A stretch of 64,000 nucleotides of DNA from Nostoc sp. UHCC 0702 (GCA_017164015.1 CP071065.1:3759918-3823917); one strand, 5' to 3'. Counted from the stretch's first letter, positions 1 through 10,950 are shown. Numbers and translations: made by a program. Notes: generated by a model not told the origin, from the sequence alone.

Positions 1-93
1 TGGGGATTGGGAAGAAGCAGGGGAGGAGGGGGGCTGGGGGGCTGGGGAGAAGTTGCGGCAAGTTTTTCCCTATGCCCAATGCCCGAATCGTAT
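1..93. repeat. G-rich simple-sequence DNA at window edge
   Basis: The first about 50 bases are runs of GGGGA, GGAGG and GGGGCT units of the kind scattered between genes throughout this window. No gene is supported here. The flavodiiron gene ends just inside on the minus strand. Confidence 0.6.
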
Positions 94-1824
94 TTAGTAA
101 TGATTGCCGATTTTGCGATGATGGACGGCGGTAAGTGCATTTATTTTGGCGATTCTTCCAGTTTGGACGGTGCTATAAATGACCCAATGGTCGCCGCAGT
201 CCATTCGGGTGGTAATTTCACATTCTATATAAGCTAGAGCGTCTGCAAGAATAGGAGAGCCATTATTCGCAGGATATGTTTTCACTCCAGCAAAGCGATC
301 GGCACCAGGAGCAAAACGTTTGAGAAAATGTTTCATTAATGCTTGATAGTTTCCTTCTTCTAAAACATTTAGAACGAAGCGATCGCCAATCTGCATTAAG
401 GATTCAATTGCTCGGTCTTTGGACACAGCGATCGCTACTCCTAAAGGGTTCAAACTTGCTTGAGTCACCCAAGAAGCTAACATTGCACTCTGAATTTCTC
501 CTTTTTTGGCGGTAATAATGTATAATCCAGTGCTAATACGTCCTAAGGATTTTTCTAGTTCTGTGTTGATGGATTTAATTTGTTTGATTGTGCGATCGCG
601 GTTTAACCATTGACCCATATCTGTGCCGGCTTCATCGCAAAGTTGTACTGTTGCTGGAGTAGGATTTTCTTTGACTAAGATAGGGGGGAAAACTTCAGTT
701 AAGCCCAATTCTTGAAACTTATTGCGTAAAGGGTAAATGGGTTCATCTTCTCCTCCTCCTGACTCTACTAAACCAATAGATTGTTTAGTGTGAATAGCAG
801 CTAAGATGGTACTTAAAGCAGCATGAGCCGCTACTGAAGATTGCGGTGGCATTCCAATCACTAAACCAGAGGCTTGTGTGGCTAATTCTCTAATTTCTTG
901 AGGCTCAGCACTATTAATATCGACTAATTCTACTGCCACACCTGTTTTTACACATCCATGTGCTATTGCACGTACTAAATATTCACTATAACCGTAATCT
1001 TCTGCGTAAAATAGTGCTACTAAAGTATCTGTTTTTGATTGTTCTAAGCTCCAGTTTTGATATAAGGAAATCCATTGAGGAATGTAGTTTTGCAGTAAAG
1101 GCCCATGTCCAGTTGCAACTGTTTTGATTTCTAAGTTTTCAATCCGCTTTAAAGCTGCCAAAACAGACCGAGCATTGGGACTCATGAGACATTCATAGTA
1201 ATATTTAAAATCTTCTTCTATTAATTCTAAATTTTCATCATAAGTATGATCGTCACAATAGTGCATTCCAAACACATCACAGGTGTAGAGCGTGCTAGTT
1301 TTGTGGTCATAAGTAAAGATGGTGTCAGGCCAGTGTAAGTTAGGTGCAGAAATAAATTCTAATTCGTGACCGTCACCTAAATCTAAGCGTTCTCCGCTTT
1401 TCACCAGCTTTGATTTAAATGACTGGTGAACCATATTCTCCAGAAACTGAATCGCTACCTTAGCACCAACAATGGTAATAGAAGGAGCTAATTGCAAGAT
1501 ATCTTTGACTAAAGCGCTATGGTCTGGTTCTGTATGACTAATAATTAAGTATTCTATTTTACTTGGGTCAATTAATCCTGATAGTATTTGAAGATATAAC
1601 TGCTCAAACTTGCGGTGAGAAGTATCAATTAAGGCGACTTTTTCCCCCTGAATCAGGAAAGAATTATAAGTAGTTCCATTTCGTAAACCAAATTCTATAT
1701 CAAAACGTTCTCTATCCCAGTCTAGACAACGAATAGCAGTTGTTTGAGCAGCAATTTCAAGCGTTTGGATAGTTAAACGTCCTGGATGAGAAATAACTTC
1801 ATGAGGTTTAGTGATTGCAACCAT
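94..1824 (-). CDS. Flavodiiron protein (diflavin, Flv family, diiron-complete type)
   Basis: This 576-residue protein has the three-module cyanobacterial Flv layout: a beta-lactamase-like diiron domain (about 30-260), a flavodoxin domain (about 265-405) and a C-terminal NAD(P)H:flavin reductase domain (about 430-576). The canonical iron ligands are all visible: H97, E99, D101 and H102 in SHTEPDHS, then H164, D183 and H240. Full ligand conservation is a feature of Flv3 and Flv4, whereas Flv1 and Flv2 have substitutions. Family members reduce O2 to water with photosynthetic electrons as a safety valve for photosystem I or II. I cannot decide between Flv3 and Flv4 by eye. No Flv partner gene is visible in the window, so any heterodimer partner lies elsewhere. 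ATG start; the N-terminus fits family length. Confidence 0.93.
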   Translation of the reverse strand: MVAITKPHEVISHPGRLTIQTLEIAAQTTAIRCLDWDRERFDIEFGLRNGTTYNSFLIQGEKVALIDTSHRKFEQLYLQILSGLIDPSKIEYLIISHTEPDHSALVKDILQLAPSITIVGAKVAIQFLENMVHQSFKSKLVKSGERLDLGDGHELEFISAPNLHWPDTIFTYDHKTSTLYTCDVFGMHYCDDHTYDENLELIEEDFKYYYECLMSPNARSVLAALKRIENLEIKTVATGHGPLLQNYIPQWISLYQNWSLEQSKTDTLVALFYAEDYGYSEYLVRAIAHGCVKTGVAVELVDINSAEPQEIRELATQASGLVIGMPPQSSVAAHAALSTILAAIHTKQSIGLVESGGGEDEPIYPLRNKFQELGLTEVFPPILVKENPTPATVQLCDEAGTDMGQWLNRDRTIKQIKSINTELEKSLGRISTGLYIITAKKGEIQSAMLASWVTQASLNPLGVAIAVSKDRAIESLMQIGDRFVLNVLEEGNYQALMKHFLKRFAPGADRFAGVKTYPANNGSPILADALAYIECEITTRMDCGDHWVIYSTVQTGRIAKINALTAVHHRKIGNHY

Positions 1825-2439
1825 TAGTTTTTACCAAAATTGTGTCTAGAGTCAATTCGCTTATTACTATATTTGCTTGAAACACTCAAATGGTAAAATG
1901 CTAATTTTTAAAGGTCATCATTAGAAATAATTATTATTCATTGTGATCAAAGTCCCATTGAAATTACTCAATGTTTATCATTAGTTTTTTATCAATAATG
2001 AGAGATCATCTCAGTCCTCAGTTAGATACTTGACCCATGTCGTCAATCTTTCTTTCTCCTGCTATACAACAAATAAATTAGGATTGCTATAGCAGTCCTA
2101 AATCATTCGTGAGAATTTGAGATAGTCGTAACCCCCCTGTAGTCCCACGCCAGATGCGCGGCTGTCGGCAAAGCGCGATAGCGCACTGGCTGCCCTTGCT
2201 AAGGGGGTGAATTTTCTGACAAATCAATTAGGATTGCTATAGTCGGTTTGCTTGGTAATAGGTAATGGGTAATGGGTAATAGATAATACTCAAAACCAAT
2301 TACCAATTACCAATTACCAATTCCCAATTACCGACCTCTACAGATATCATAAGTGTTTAAACGGACATGATATCAGTCATCGTCATCAGTCAACACAATT
2401 AGATATACAATCTTGATGTAGAAAAGCTTACAGAAGTCC
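1825..2439. other. Intergenic region with hairpin and hexamer repeats
   Basis: No gene seen in 615 bases. A near-perfect palindrome (TAGGATTGCTATAGCAGTCCTA, 2079-2100) is followed by a second copy of its left half at 2228-2242. GGTAAT hexamers (2254-2286) face ATTACC hexamers (2295-2332), which could fold into a long hairpin. The region also holds the promoter side of the flavodiiron gene, with no recognisable operator. Confidence 0.6.
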
Positions 2440-5400
2440 CTATTTACTTTCCTGCACTATTAGTGTAGATTCAGCAGTACGTCCGAATTCTTCTGGTGCA
2501 TATTGCAGGTGAACTTCAGCACCAGGCCAGGAAAATGTACCGAGAGTAACAGAACGTACCAAATAATGCAGGCTATATACTCCTGGTTCTAAGTGGTCGG
2601 CATAGGCGATAATGCGATCGCGGTACACATTCCTAAAGCCAAGTTCCCAACTATCGGCTTTTGCTTGTAATGCTGCTGTGGTAGTTTGAAAACTTGCATC
2701 AACCGCCTCAAAACCTGCTGGTAGTGGATCTTTAATTACTACATGATCTACTGCGCGATCGCTGATGATTTCTAAACCAATATCAAACACTTGTCCGGGG
2801 GCTAAAGTCAAGGGTTTATCGAGGGCGTAAAGACCTGTTTTTTGTAAAGTCTTGTCTTCATTTACTTGACTAATTTGTCGTGTTATGCGTAATCCATTAA
2901 ATCGTCCTGGTTGATTTCCTTGCAAGCGATAATTATAAGCAACCAGATAGTGCAAGGTGCCATTACCTGATTTTTGTAGCGTTAAATCATGACGACCACG
3001 GGGTAATTTATTTATGGGCACATTTAGCTGTAGGCTAGGATTTTTATAGCCATTAAAGCGATTTTCTCCTAACTTTTTACCAGCTAACTGTACTGTAGCA
3101 ACAAAATTAGGTGGTGTGGGTTGCAGTTGACTATATTCTACTAAAGCTGTTAATGCTTGGGCATTGTTATAGTTAGTTTGCCATGTCCCATCCCGTCGCA
3201 GTGCGAGAAGACTTTGGCATAACTTATCTATGACTTCCGGTTTACTTTGTTTGGCAATAAATAATCGTAAAGCTTGCGCTTGGGCTGTGGTAGATGAACT
3301 CATCCATCCCCAACTGCTGGGTAAACTGACAACTGCTGTCCGACCAGTTTCATATATGTTCTGTTGCAGTTTGTTGATTAATTGTTGAGATTCATCTTGC
3401 CATTCTGAAAATTGAGATAAGTATCGCGCCAATTTAATTTGAGTTACTAAATCAAAGTTGTTGCGTTGTTCATAAATATCTGCAAGGAAAGTATTACGTT
3501 TATCTCCCAGTTCTGCTAAAGCTATTAAAGCATGAAGTTGCAGTTGTCTTTTACATAGTTGCTGTTTGCAAAAATCATATTCTCCGGGGTTCGCCAGAAC
3601 TTTTTGCAAATAAGCTTTAAGGCGAGACAGCATTGCAGAATCAACTAAATTAGGGAACGCTTGACTTGCTTTAATTAAAGATTCACCCGCATAGGAAGAA
3701 ACCCAAGGATCAGATTTTTCTTGTCCTGGAAAAGCGGCAAAACCACCATCAGCTATTTGGAGTTTTTGCAATTGTTCAATTGCTTGATTTGCGTGTTGAC
3801 TAATATTAAAATCTGAAACAGGAGATTGAGAAGTTTTCCCAGTCCCCAGCGATGCACTGAGCTTGCCGAAGTGTCCCCAGTCACCAGTCCCCAGTCCCCA
3901 TTTTTCCAGATTAGCAGCAATCATTAATTGACTTGCAACCGGTTCTGTAAATGGTAAATCATTATCTGATAAAACCTGCTTTGCTGGTGCTTTAATTTCT
4001 GGAATTAAAGTACTCGCCAACTGAATATCTAAACCTCCCGCTTCCGGAAAGTTATTTTTATCAACATTCAGGGGAATTTTTACTTGTTTTGCAGTTACAC
4101 CAGTTTCCACAACTTTTTCTGTAATTTCAATTGGCTTAACTTCCAAAGGAACTTCAAAAGCATCTGCGGCTGTATTATTTAGCTGAGTGGTAAAGCGAAC
4201 TTTACCGACTCCTACACTATCCGCTACCATTGGAAAGCGATAAGCGTGGGTTGCAGATTCAGCTTTGGTTTGCAAACTAGTAGCCGTAGGATTTTTTTCA
4301 GCAAACTTAACTGTACCGCTAAGTTCGCCATTAATTGAGAGATTTTCTGTATTTCCAGTGTTGTTGGTGACGGATAAACCAGCAAGGAGGCGATCGCCCA
4401 GACGGACAAACTGTGGCAAGATGGCATTAGTTAGCAGTGGCTTAGTAGTGATAAACGTCGCCTCGCCATTACCAAAACGCAGATTTCCATCGGTAGCGAC
4501 AGCCATCACTCGCCATGTGGTTAAGTCATCCGGTAATTTAAAGGTTATCTGTGCATTACCGTTAGCATCGGTGAGAACAGAACCGTTGTAGTAAGCTAAA
4601 GCTTGAAAATCGGTGCGGACACGCGTATTTGCTGCACCAGTTGATAAACCACCGCCATAACCCCAACCTTTGGGTTTAGCTATATCTTGTGGCTGTAATA
4701 TCACATCTGGACGGTTATCGCTAAAGCGGGTAGATATTGGCTGTTCTGCATAAACTGTATCCACCAAATTCGGCGGACGATAGCCAGAAAGTTGTAACAC
4801 CGCCTCATTTACCACCATGACTGTAAACTGTCCTTTGGTGGGATTTCCTTGATGATCTTTCAATTCTAGCTGTATTGTTGACTCTGCACCAGGTTCTAGT
4901 GATGGTTGCAATGGCTTAACTTGCAGTTTTAAATACTTATCTTCCAAGTTAACTTTAAAAGGTGTAAAACCAATCTTGACTAAGTTATCTAAACTTCCTA
5001 CTTCCACTTCGTTGAGAGGTTTACCTTGTCTGATTAATACAGCTTCGACGGCTGCATTAGGTAACATTTCTGGCGTAACTTGAAACTGAATTTGTGGTGC
5101 GCCTCCCTCAACTTTGGTAATCTGTTGATAAAGAGGTTTGTCTTTAATTACGGCAAAGTATAATTCTGCATCTGCATAGGGAGATTGAATTAGTACAGTA
5201 GCGGTTTCTCCTGGTTTAAACTCTTTTTTATCTAGCTTAACTTCTAAGACATCTTTTTCTCTCGCACCCCAAAATACTGAATTACCTCCAGTTGCCCAAA
5301 TTTGTAAATCTGTGGCAGTTAATTCACTTTTGGCATCGCTAAAATTAACTCTAATTCGATATGAACCAGATTCCGCTGGCGTCAAATTTACCGATTGCGG

Positions 5401-8217
5401 ACTGTTAGCAGATGTAATTTCTGTTTGTGCAACTGTTTTATATTCGACTTGATTTTTTGGCGTTTGGCTACCTTCCACTAACTGGGTGACACTGCTGTAT
5501 TTTATCTGTTGTAACTCTAGCCGCACTCGTTGACCTGTGATTAGTTTTCCTGTAGGGTCAGTAACAATCACTTCAACAGGGAAAGCTTTACCAGCATCAG
5601 CAATGAAATTACTTTTTAACCCAATTAGGCGATTACTTGGTAACGCTGTAAAAATTTTAGAATTTGCTACAGACAAATTAGAAACATCTGCAACTTGCAC
5701 ATCTACCCGATAAGTCATCGCATATGGTAAATCATCAGCCACAATTACTCTTTGACTACTTTTACCATTAGCATCTAATTGAGCATTAGTTTGTAATATA
5801 TCACTAGATATAGTAGGTATTTCTTCCGGCCATAACCATTGCCGACCAAAAGTAAATTCTTCCCAACCTTTGGGGATAAAATTAGCTTGCTGGCGAGTGA
5901 TAAAATATTTCGCTTCGCCTGCTTCTACAGCCGCACCAAATAAATAATTACTTGTAGATTGAATATCAACTTGATCGCCAATATATGCAAATTCTTTATT
6001 CAAGTTGAGTTCGACTTGAAAATTGGGTGGCTTAAACTCAGCTACCCGAAATTCCCCAGAAATTTCATGTTTGTTCTTCCCCTTAGCCTGAATTGAATAA
6101 TAGCCTAAACGCTGAGTGGTCTTGATTGGTAGTTCTAGAGAAAATGTACCAAATTCATTTGTTGTTTGCGTACCTAAGCTGGTCTTTTGTCCATCAGGAT
6201 TTACCAGAGTTAATTCATAAACAGTATTTTTATCTTGCTGAATTGCCCCATTTTGTAAATAGTCAGCAAAACCAGTAAACCAAGCTTTTTCACTTGGTTG
6301 ATACAACTGCCTATCTGAGAAAATGACCCCGCGTGATTCTGGCTTACCATCTTGCCAACCTGCATCAATACCATAACCATAAACGCCGCTATATTCCTCA
6401 GTTCTGGCAAATGCCCAATCTTGATTTTCACGGGCAATTACTAATAATTGTGGTGATTTAACAGAACTTGGATTTTCAGAATTACATCGCTGTAATTCTT
6501 CACGGTTAATTCTCTTAGTTCCATTTTCATCAGTTTTACCTGTTGCACAAGGTAAAGGTTCAGGGCGAGATTTTGCTTGTAATTTTGATTGATAAATTTC
6601 TATAGCAGCGGCTTTCACTGGCGAACCATCTGTAAGATGATTGACGCGAATTAAGCCTGACTCAGGAAACCACTGAGTAAATACGCCCAAATTCGTCAAT
6701 TCCACCAAGCCATAAGTTGTAGGTTCTCGCCAGAGTTCCTTACCATTGTCCTGATATTTATTAGTACGGGCTTGCACTCCATAAGCTAACATTCCTGTAG
6801 CAGCACTGATTTTTTCTCCCAGAGGAACAGTCACGTCAACTGATTGATTTTTATGAGTTGCTACTTTGAAACTTGCCCATTCAGAGGGTTTCGGTAATAA
6901 ATCATTAGCATAGTTAAAATAAACTAAATCTGTTGGTTGCACTACTCGATAAGCTGCTTTATATTTAGATTCTGGCAAATTTACTGTATTAATATTTAGC
7001 TGTAAATTTTTACCTGCGGGGAAAATATTTAAATCTGATGGTGCCCAGATATCGCCGGCTAAATCTCCAGTCTCATATTTCAATGTGATGGGTTTCCCCA
7101 AAGTCTGCCCAAACTTATCTTTGAGATTTCCGCCGATAGTAATTGTATAAGTCTTGGCTGGTTCTAGGGCATAGGGATTTATCCCAACAATTCTATCTTG
7201 TTCATTTACTTGCAAAATTCTCGCAATGTCTTTTGGTGCTGGATTAATGGTAATATTTTCTTTAGCTGAATCTGCCACTAATACGTTATTAAATTCTAAC
7301 TGGGGACTGCCTTTAATAAATCGTCCATAGGTTCCACCTGCATCTGGTTTTCCATAAAAGTTAATTTTCTGAAATGCTAAAGGCGAATAAGTCGCTAACT
7401 TACTGGCAAATTCTTTTTGGGTAGGCAGATTGCCATAAGCAGGGTGTATTCCCGGAGAAAATACTAAACGATAAGGGGTTGCTTTTTCGAGATTTTTTTG
7501 TGGAGTGAGATTATAAATCCAATTGCGTACTGAAGGGTCAAACTTTTCTAAAGGTTCTTCATTTTCTAAGGGTTTTTCTTCTTTGTTTAATTCAACTTTG
7601 AAGTGTACACCTTGATTTTTACCTTCTGGGGTTAACTGTAAATGTTCTTGTACAGAAGCTAAATCCAATTCTGCATTGGAAGTAAACTGTAACTTTTGTT
7701 GTAAATCAATAGGTTCAGCATCAGCTTTCTCAATGGGATTGACACCAGGTAAATTAGTCAATTTGATAGATTCGGTATTGAAAGTCCAAGATAAATCTTT
7801 GTCTAGATGATGATTTTTTAAATCTGCTAAACCTGCTTTGAGAGTAACTTGAAATCTTGTTGCAATCGGTAATGCTTTGTCAGCTTGAAAACCCACCATG
7901 CGCGGTGTCAAAAAGCGAAATTGACCGGGTAAGGGCGGCCAAAGTGCAAATTTTTGCAATAATTTCTGCTGTTCTGGGCTGTCCAGACTTTCAACTGGTA
8001 TTAAAGCTTCTTTAAAGCGGATACGGATTTGGTTAAGAGGTTTTGCATCTCCAATGGGACTAATTTGTTCAATCCAGTTTGGTAAAGTTGGTGGTGTCAG
8101 TGGAGAAACTGCTGGTAGTTGTTCTTTACCTGAGTTGATTCCAAAAAAACTACAGCCTGATATTCCTAGGAGTAATGTCAGGACGAGAAGACATTGGATT
8201 AAAATTCTAATAATCAT
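2440..8217 (-). CDS. Alpha-2-macroglobulin-like lipoprotein, no thioester
   Basis: A 1925-residue protein with an N-terminal lipoprotein signal: a hydrophobic stretch ending in a lipobox-like GISGC with the acylated Cys at 22. It is therefore predicted to be membrane-anchored outside the cytoplasm. It has successive beta-sandwich macroglobulin domains, an MG-like CVYAEQ/ANTRVRTDF bait-adjacent region near 1180-1210, and an alpha-toroid (about 1400-1700). Bacterial members trap proteases and are typically paired with penicillin-binding protein 1C, which lies divergently 417 bp away. The position where thioester-bearing members have CxEQ reads PFTEPVASQL (around residue 1420), so the covalent-trap Cys and Gln are absent. 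It would then have to trap non-covalently or act as a structural protein. Family assignment is solid; the role is inferred from the neighbour. Confidence 0.88.
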   Translation of the reverse strand: MIIRILIQCLLVLTLLLGISGCSFFGINSGKEQLPAVSPLTPPTLPNWIEQISPIGDAKPLNQIRIRFKEALIPVESLDSPEQQKLLQKFALWPPLPGQFRFLTPRMVGFQADKALPIATRFQVTLKAGLADLKNHHLDKDLSWTFNTESIKLTNLPGVNPIEKADAEPIDLQQKLQFTSNAELDLASVQEHLQLTPEGKNQGVHFKVELNKEEKPLENEEPLEKFDPSVRNWIYNLTPQKNLEKATPYRLVFSPGIHPAYGNLPTQKEFASKLATYSPLAFQKINFYGKPDAGGTYGRFIKGSPQLEFNNVLVADSAKENITINPAPKDIARILQVNEQDRIVGINPYALEPAKTYTITIGGNLKDKFGQTLGKPITLKYETGDLAGDIWAPSDLNIFPAGKNLQLNINTVNLPESKYKAAYRVVQPTDLVYFNYANDLLPKPSEWASFKVATHKNQSVDVTVPLGEKISAATGMLAYGVQARTNKYQDNGKELWREPTTYGLVELTNLGVFTQWFPESGLIRVNHLTDGSPVKAAAIEIYQSKLQAKSRPEPLPCATGKTDENGTKRINREELQRCNSENPSSVKSPQLLVIARENQDWAFARTEEYSGVYGYGIDAGWQDGKPESRGVIFSDRQLYQPSEKAWFTGFADYLQNGAIQQDKNTVYELTLVNPDGQKTSLGTQTTNEFGTFSLELPIKTTQRLGYYSIQAKGKNKHEISGEFRVAEFKPPNFQVELNLNKEFAYIGDQVDIQSTSNYLFGAAVEAGEAKYFITRQQANFIPKGWEEFTFGRQWLWPEEIPTISSDILQTNAQLDANGKSSQRVIVADDLPYAMTYRVDVQVADVSNLSVANSKIFTALPSNRLIGLKSNFIADAGKAFPVEVIVTDPTGKLITGQRVRLELQQIKYSSVTQLVEGSQTPKNQVEYKTVAQTEITSANSPQSVNLTPAESGSYRIRVNFSDAKSELTATDLQIWATGGNSVFWGAREKDVLEVKLDKKEFKPGETATVLIQSPYADAELYFAVIKDKPLYQQITKVEGGAPQIQFQVTPEMLPNAAVEAVLIRQGKPLNEVEVGSLDNLVKIGFTPFKVNLEDKYLKLQVKPLQPSLEPGAESTIQLELKDHQGNPTKGQFTVMVVNEAVLQLSGYRPPNLVDTVYAEQPISTRFSDNRPDVILQPQDIAKPKGWGYGGGLSTGAANTRVRTDFQALAYYNGSVLTDANGNAQITFKLPDDLTTWRVMAVATDGNLRFGNGEATFITTKPLLTNAILPQFVRLGDRLLAGLSVTNNTGNTENLSINGELSGTVKFAEKNPTATSLQTKAESATHAYRFPMVADSVGVGKVRFTTQLNNTAADAFEVPLEVKPIEITEKVVETGVTAKQVKIPLNVDKNNFPEAGGLDIQLASTLIPEIKAPAKQVLSDNDLPFTEPVASQLMIAANLEKWGLGTGDWGHFGKLSASLGTGKTSQSPVSDFNISQHANQAIEQLQKLQIADGGFAAFPGQEKSDPWVSSYAGESLIKASQAFPNLVDSAMLSRLKAYLQKVLANPGEYDFCKQQLCKRQLQLHALIALAELGDKRNTFLADIYEQRNNFDLVTQIKLARYLSQFSEWQDESQQLINKLQQNIYETGRTAVVSLPSSWGWMSSSTTAQAQALRLFIAKQSKPEVIDKLCQSLLALRRDGTWQTNYNNAQALTALVEYSQLQPTPPNFVATVQLAGKKLGENRFNGYKNPSLQLNVPINKLPRGRHDLTLQKSGNGTLHYLVAYNYRLQGNQPGRFNGLRITRQISQVNEDKTLQKTGLYALDKPLTLAPGQVFDIGLEIISDRAVDHVVIKDPLPAGFEAVDASFQTTTAALQAKADSWELGFRNVYRDRIIAYADHLEPGVYSLHYLVRSVTLGTFSWPGAEVHLQYAPEEFGRTAESTLIVQESK

Positions 8218-8634
8218 ATTTTTATTAATTTATAATCTCTGGATTTTGTCTGCATTATCTTTGCCTCTGGGGTTATTAAAAAAATCACGCAGAAGCGCAG
8301 AGGAGAATTTATAGCGTTTATCAATAATGATATGTTTATTTATATAGATAACTAATTCACTGTGATTGTTCCAAGAAATTAGTACAATTCTTAACTATTA
8401 ATAAAACTTTAAGTTATGTAAATATTAGACCTCTTACAAAAGTCCTTATTTTCGCGTTCTTCTTAGCGTCTTAGCGCCTTTGCGCGAGGCAAAAAAAGAT
8501 TTATGTAAAAGGTTTATTAACTTACATCTGCTAGGTTATCACCAATCAATTATTAAGTATTTGACATATTTCCTGATGTAGATGTAATCGCTGCGTCAAA
8601 ATTAAGGTAGTTTTCTTGAGCAGGGGATTCCCTG
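8218..8634. other. Divergent promoter region between A2M-like gene and pbpC
   Basis: No gene seen in 417 bases. The region must contain both divergent promoters. It carries two copies of a dispersed host repeat rich in GCGCAGAAGCGCAG and GCGCCTTTGCGCG (8285-8305 and 8455-8490). The same family recurs near 12090, 16660 and 42650. Confidence 0.5.
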
Positions 8635-10950
8635 ATGAAATTAATTTTGCGATCGCTAACCAAAATTAAGCAGACTAGTAAAGTTATCCTCGCGGTGCTG
8701 CTAATATGCCTAGTGATCCGCTTGTTACCTTATTTTGCACCCATTCGTGCCGCAGATATTGCCCAAAATCAACTAGCAATGCAGTTTAGCGATCGCAATA
8801 ATTTACCATTAGGAACGTTGCTGACTCATGACCAAGAGCATACATCAGTAGTACCACTAAATCAAGTTTCGCCCCAGTTTATCCATGCTATTTTAGCCGC
8901 CGAAGATAGTAGCTTTTACCATCACGGGGCGTTGGATATGAAAGCTGTTGTCCGCGCCATCAAACAAGCCATCCACGCCAAAAGAATTGTTTCCGGCGCT
9001 TCCACAATTACCATGCAGTTAGCGCGGATGTTAGAACCCGTCCCTCGCGGCTTTTCTGGTAAACTCAGCGAGATTTGGCTATCTTGGCGGTTAGCAGCAG
9101 GAATGAACAAAGATGAAATCTTTTGTGCATACATCAATCGGCTGCCAATGGGAGGGAATATATATGGTGTAGAAGCAGCCGCCCGTACTTATTTTTCCAT
9201 ACCAGCGAGTGAATTGAATCTTGCCCAAGCTAGTTTGTTAGCTGCTATTCCCAATAATCCCACCTACTTTAACCCTTACGAACATTGGGAACGGCTGAAG
9301 CAACGGCAAAAATACGTCCTCAATCGTATGGTACAGGAAGAATATATAAGTGAGGCCATTGCAGACCGAACATCTGCTGAAAAAGTTGTCTTTCAGTCTC
9401 GCCAGCCAGGAATTATCGCCGCACCACACTTTTTGTTTTGGCTAGCCAATCAGATTCCTGCAACTTCTGCTGATAACGTGATCCGCACAACCATAAATCG
9501 TCCTTTGCAGCAATTTGTCGAAGCACAGGTACAGCAAGTAATTTCTTCTCTCGCCGCCAACAATGTCCATGATGCAGCTGCATTGGTGATTGACAACCGC
9601 ACTGGTGAAGTTTTAGCTTATGTCGGTTCACCTGATTACTTTAATCAAGCCAAACTAGGACGCAATGATGGAGTACAGGCGCTACGTCAACCAGGATCTA
9701 CTCTCAAGCCTTTTGTGTATGAATTAGCTTTAGGAAAAAATTTAATTCGTCCAAATACGATTTTAGCAGATGTACCAGCCCATTACGCCATTCCCGGTGC
9801 GAAACTTTATAGTCCGACAGATTACACCGAAAGCTTTCTAGGCCCAGTGCGGGTGCGAATCGCTTTGGCAAATTCTTTGAATGTACCAGCAGTGCGGGTG
9901 TTAGAAAAGGTGGGGGTGCAGACTTTCCTAGAACATCTGCATCAACTGGGGTTTGAACACCTCAATCAAACCCCAGAATATTATGGTTTGGGTTTAACTC
10001 TTGGTAGTGGTGAAGTGAGTTTATGGGAACTAGCTAGAGCTTACCTGACCATAGCACGACAAGGAAATGCTACCCCTCTAGTAACCACATTTACCAATTC
10101 CCCACTCGAAAATCCCAAATCTAAAATCCAAAATTCGATGACAATTTGGCAATTAATCACCAACATCCTCAGTGACAGCCATGCTCGTGCCACAGCCTTT
10201 GGTGTAGACTCAATATTAAATTTACCCTTTCCTGTTGCTGTTAAAACTGGCACCTCTTCCAATTTTCGTGATACTTGGACAGTCGGCTTTACCACTGATT
10301 ACACCGTCGCTACCTGGGTAGGCAATTTCAACGGTGAACCGATGCGCCAAGTTTCCGGTGTTACAGGCGCAGCACCTTTGTGGAATCGGATTATGTTACA
10401 TCTGCACGAACATCAAGAACCAGCAGCTTTTCCGCCTCCAGAAGGTTTAGTAGAACTACCGATTTGTGCTATTTCAGGGTTAAGACCAACACCAGATTGT
10501 ACCTCAGTGGTGCAAGAATATTTCTATCCAGAAGATAAAACTAACTACGAAGCTCAAAGTCAGTTCAATTTGCCACCAGAGTATGATGAATGGTTGGCAA
10601 AACAACAGCAATTAAATTTTGCTGCTAGCAATTTGAGAATTTTATCTCCTCATCATGGCGATTTATTCTTACTATATCCCGGTGAAGAGACAAAACAAAA
10701 GTTGGAATTTAAGCTAGTGGGAAATAAATCTGCACCTGTAGAGTGGTGGTTGAATGGTGAAAAGCTGAATACACAGTCAGCTAATTCTTTATTTTGGTAT
10801 CTGCGTCCTGGTAACTGGACTTTGGCAGCGAGAAGTGGTGAAATGAGCGACAAGATAAGTTTTCAGGTGAAATTGGCAAGTGTTAAACCCACACGTCGGG
10901 GTTTTTCTATTTCCAAATCAAAGCCAATGATGCCTTCAATTATGAGGTAG
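8635..10950 (+). CDS. pbpC: Penicillin-binding protein 1C (bifunctional)
   Basis: This 771-residue class A penicillin-binding protein polymerises and cross-links peptidoglycan. In order it has an N-terminal membrane anchor (about 15-35), a GT51 glycosyltransferase domain with the catalytic Glu90 in AAEDSSFYHHG, a transpeptidase domain, and a PBP1C-type beta-sandwich C-terminus (about 660-760). Transpeptidase motifs are SxxK at Ser355-Lys358 (GSTLKPF), SLN in ANSLNVPAVRV, and KTGTS from Lys537. Length and order match PBP1C rather than PBP1A/1B. The divergent macroglobulin-like lipoprotein is its usual genomic companion and is thought to guard exposed peptidoglycan synthesis sites. ATG start preceded by a weak AGGGGA. 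The gene looks intact. Confidence 0.93.
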   Translation: MKLILRSLTKIKQTSKVILAVLLICLVIRLLPYFAPIRAADIAQNQLAMQFSDRNNLPLGTLLTHDQEHTSVVPLNQVSPQFIHAILAAEDSSFYHHGALDMKAVVRAIKQAIHAKRIVSGASTITMQLARMLEPVPRGFSGKLSEIWLSWRLAAGMNKDEIFCAYINRLPMGGNIYGVEAAARTYFSIPASELNLAQASLLAAIPNNPTYFNPYEHWERLKQRQKYVLNRMVQEEYISEAIADRTSAEKVVFQSRQPGIIAAPHFLFWLANQIPATSADNVIRTTINRPLQQFVEAQVQQVISSLAANNVHDAAALVIDNRTGEVLAYVGSPDYFNQAKLGRNDGVQALRQPGSTLKPFVYELALGKNLIRPNTILADVPAHYAIPGAKLYSPTDYTESFLGPVRVRIALANSLNVPAVRVLEKVGVQTFLEHLHQLGFEHLNQTPEYYGLGLTLGSGEVSLWELARAYLTIARQGNATPLVTTFTNSPLENPKSKIQNSMTIWQLITNILSDSHARATAFGVDSILNLPFPVAVKTGTSSNFRDTWTVGFTTDYTVATWVGNFNGEPMRQVSGVTGAAPLWNRIMLHLHEHQEPAAFPPPEGLVELPICAISGLRPTPDCTSVVQEYFYPEDKTNYEAQSQFNLPPEYDEWLAKQQQLNFAASNLRILSPHHGDLFLLYPGEETKQKLEFKLVGNKSAPVEWWLNGEKLNTQSANSLFWYLRPGNWTLAARSGEMSDKISFQVKLASVKPTRRGFSISKSKPMMPSIMR

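Noticed and set aside
8922..10853. Several minus-strand frames across pbpC
   Set aside because: All are shadows of the well-supported pbpC gene.
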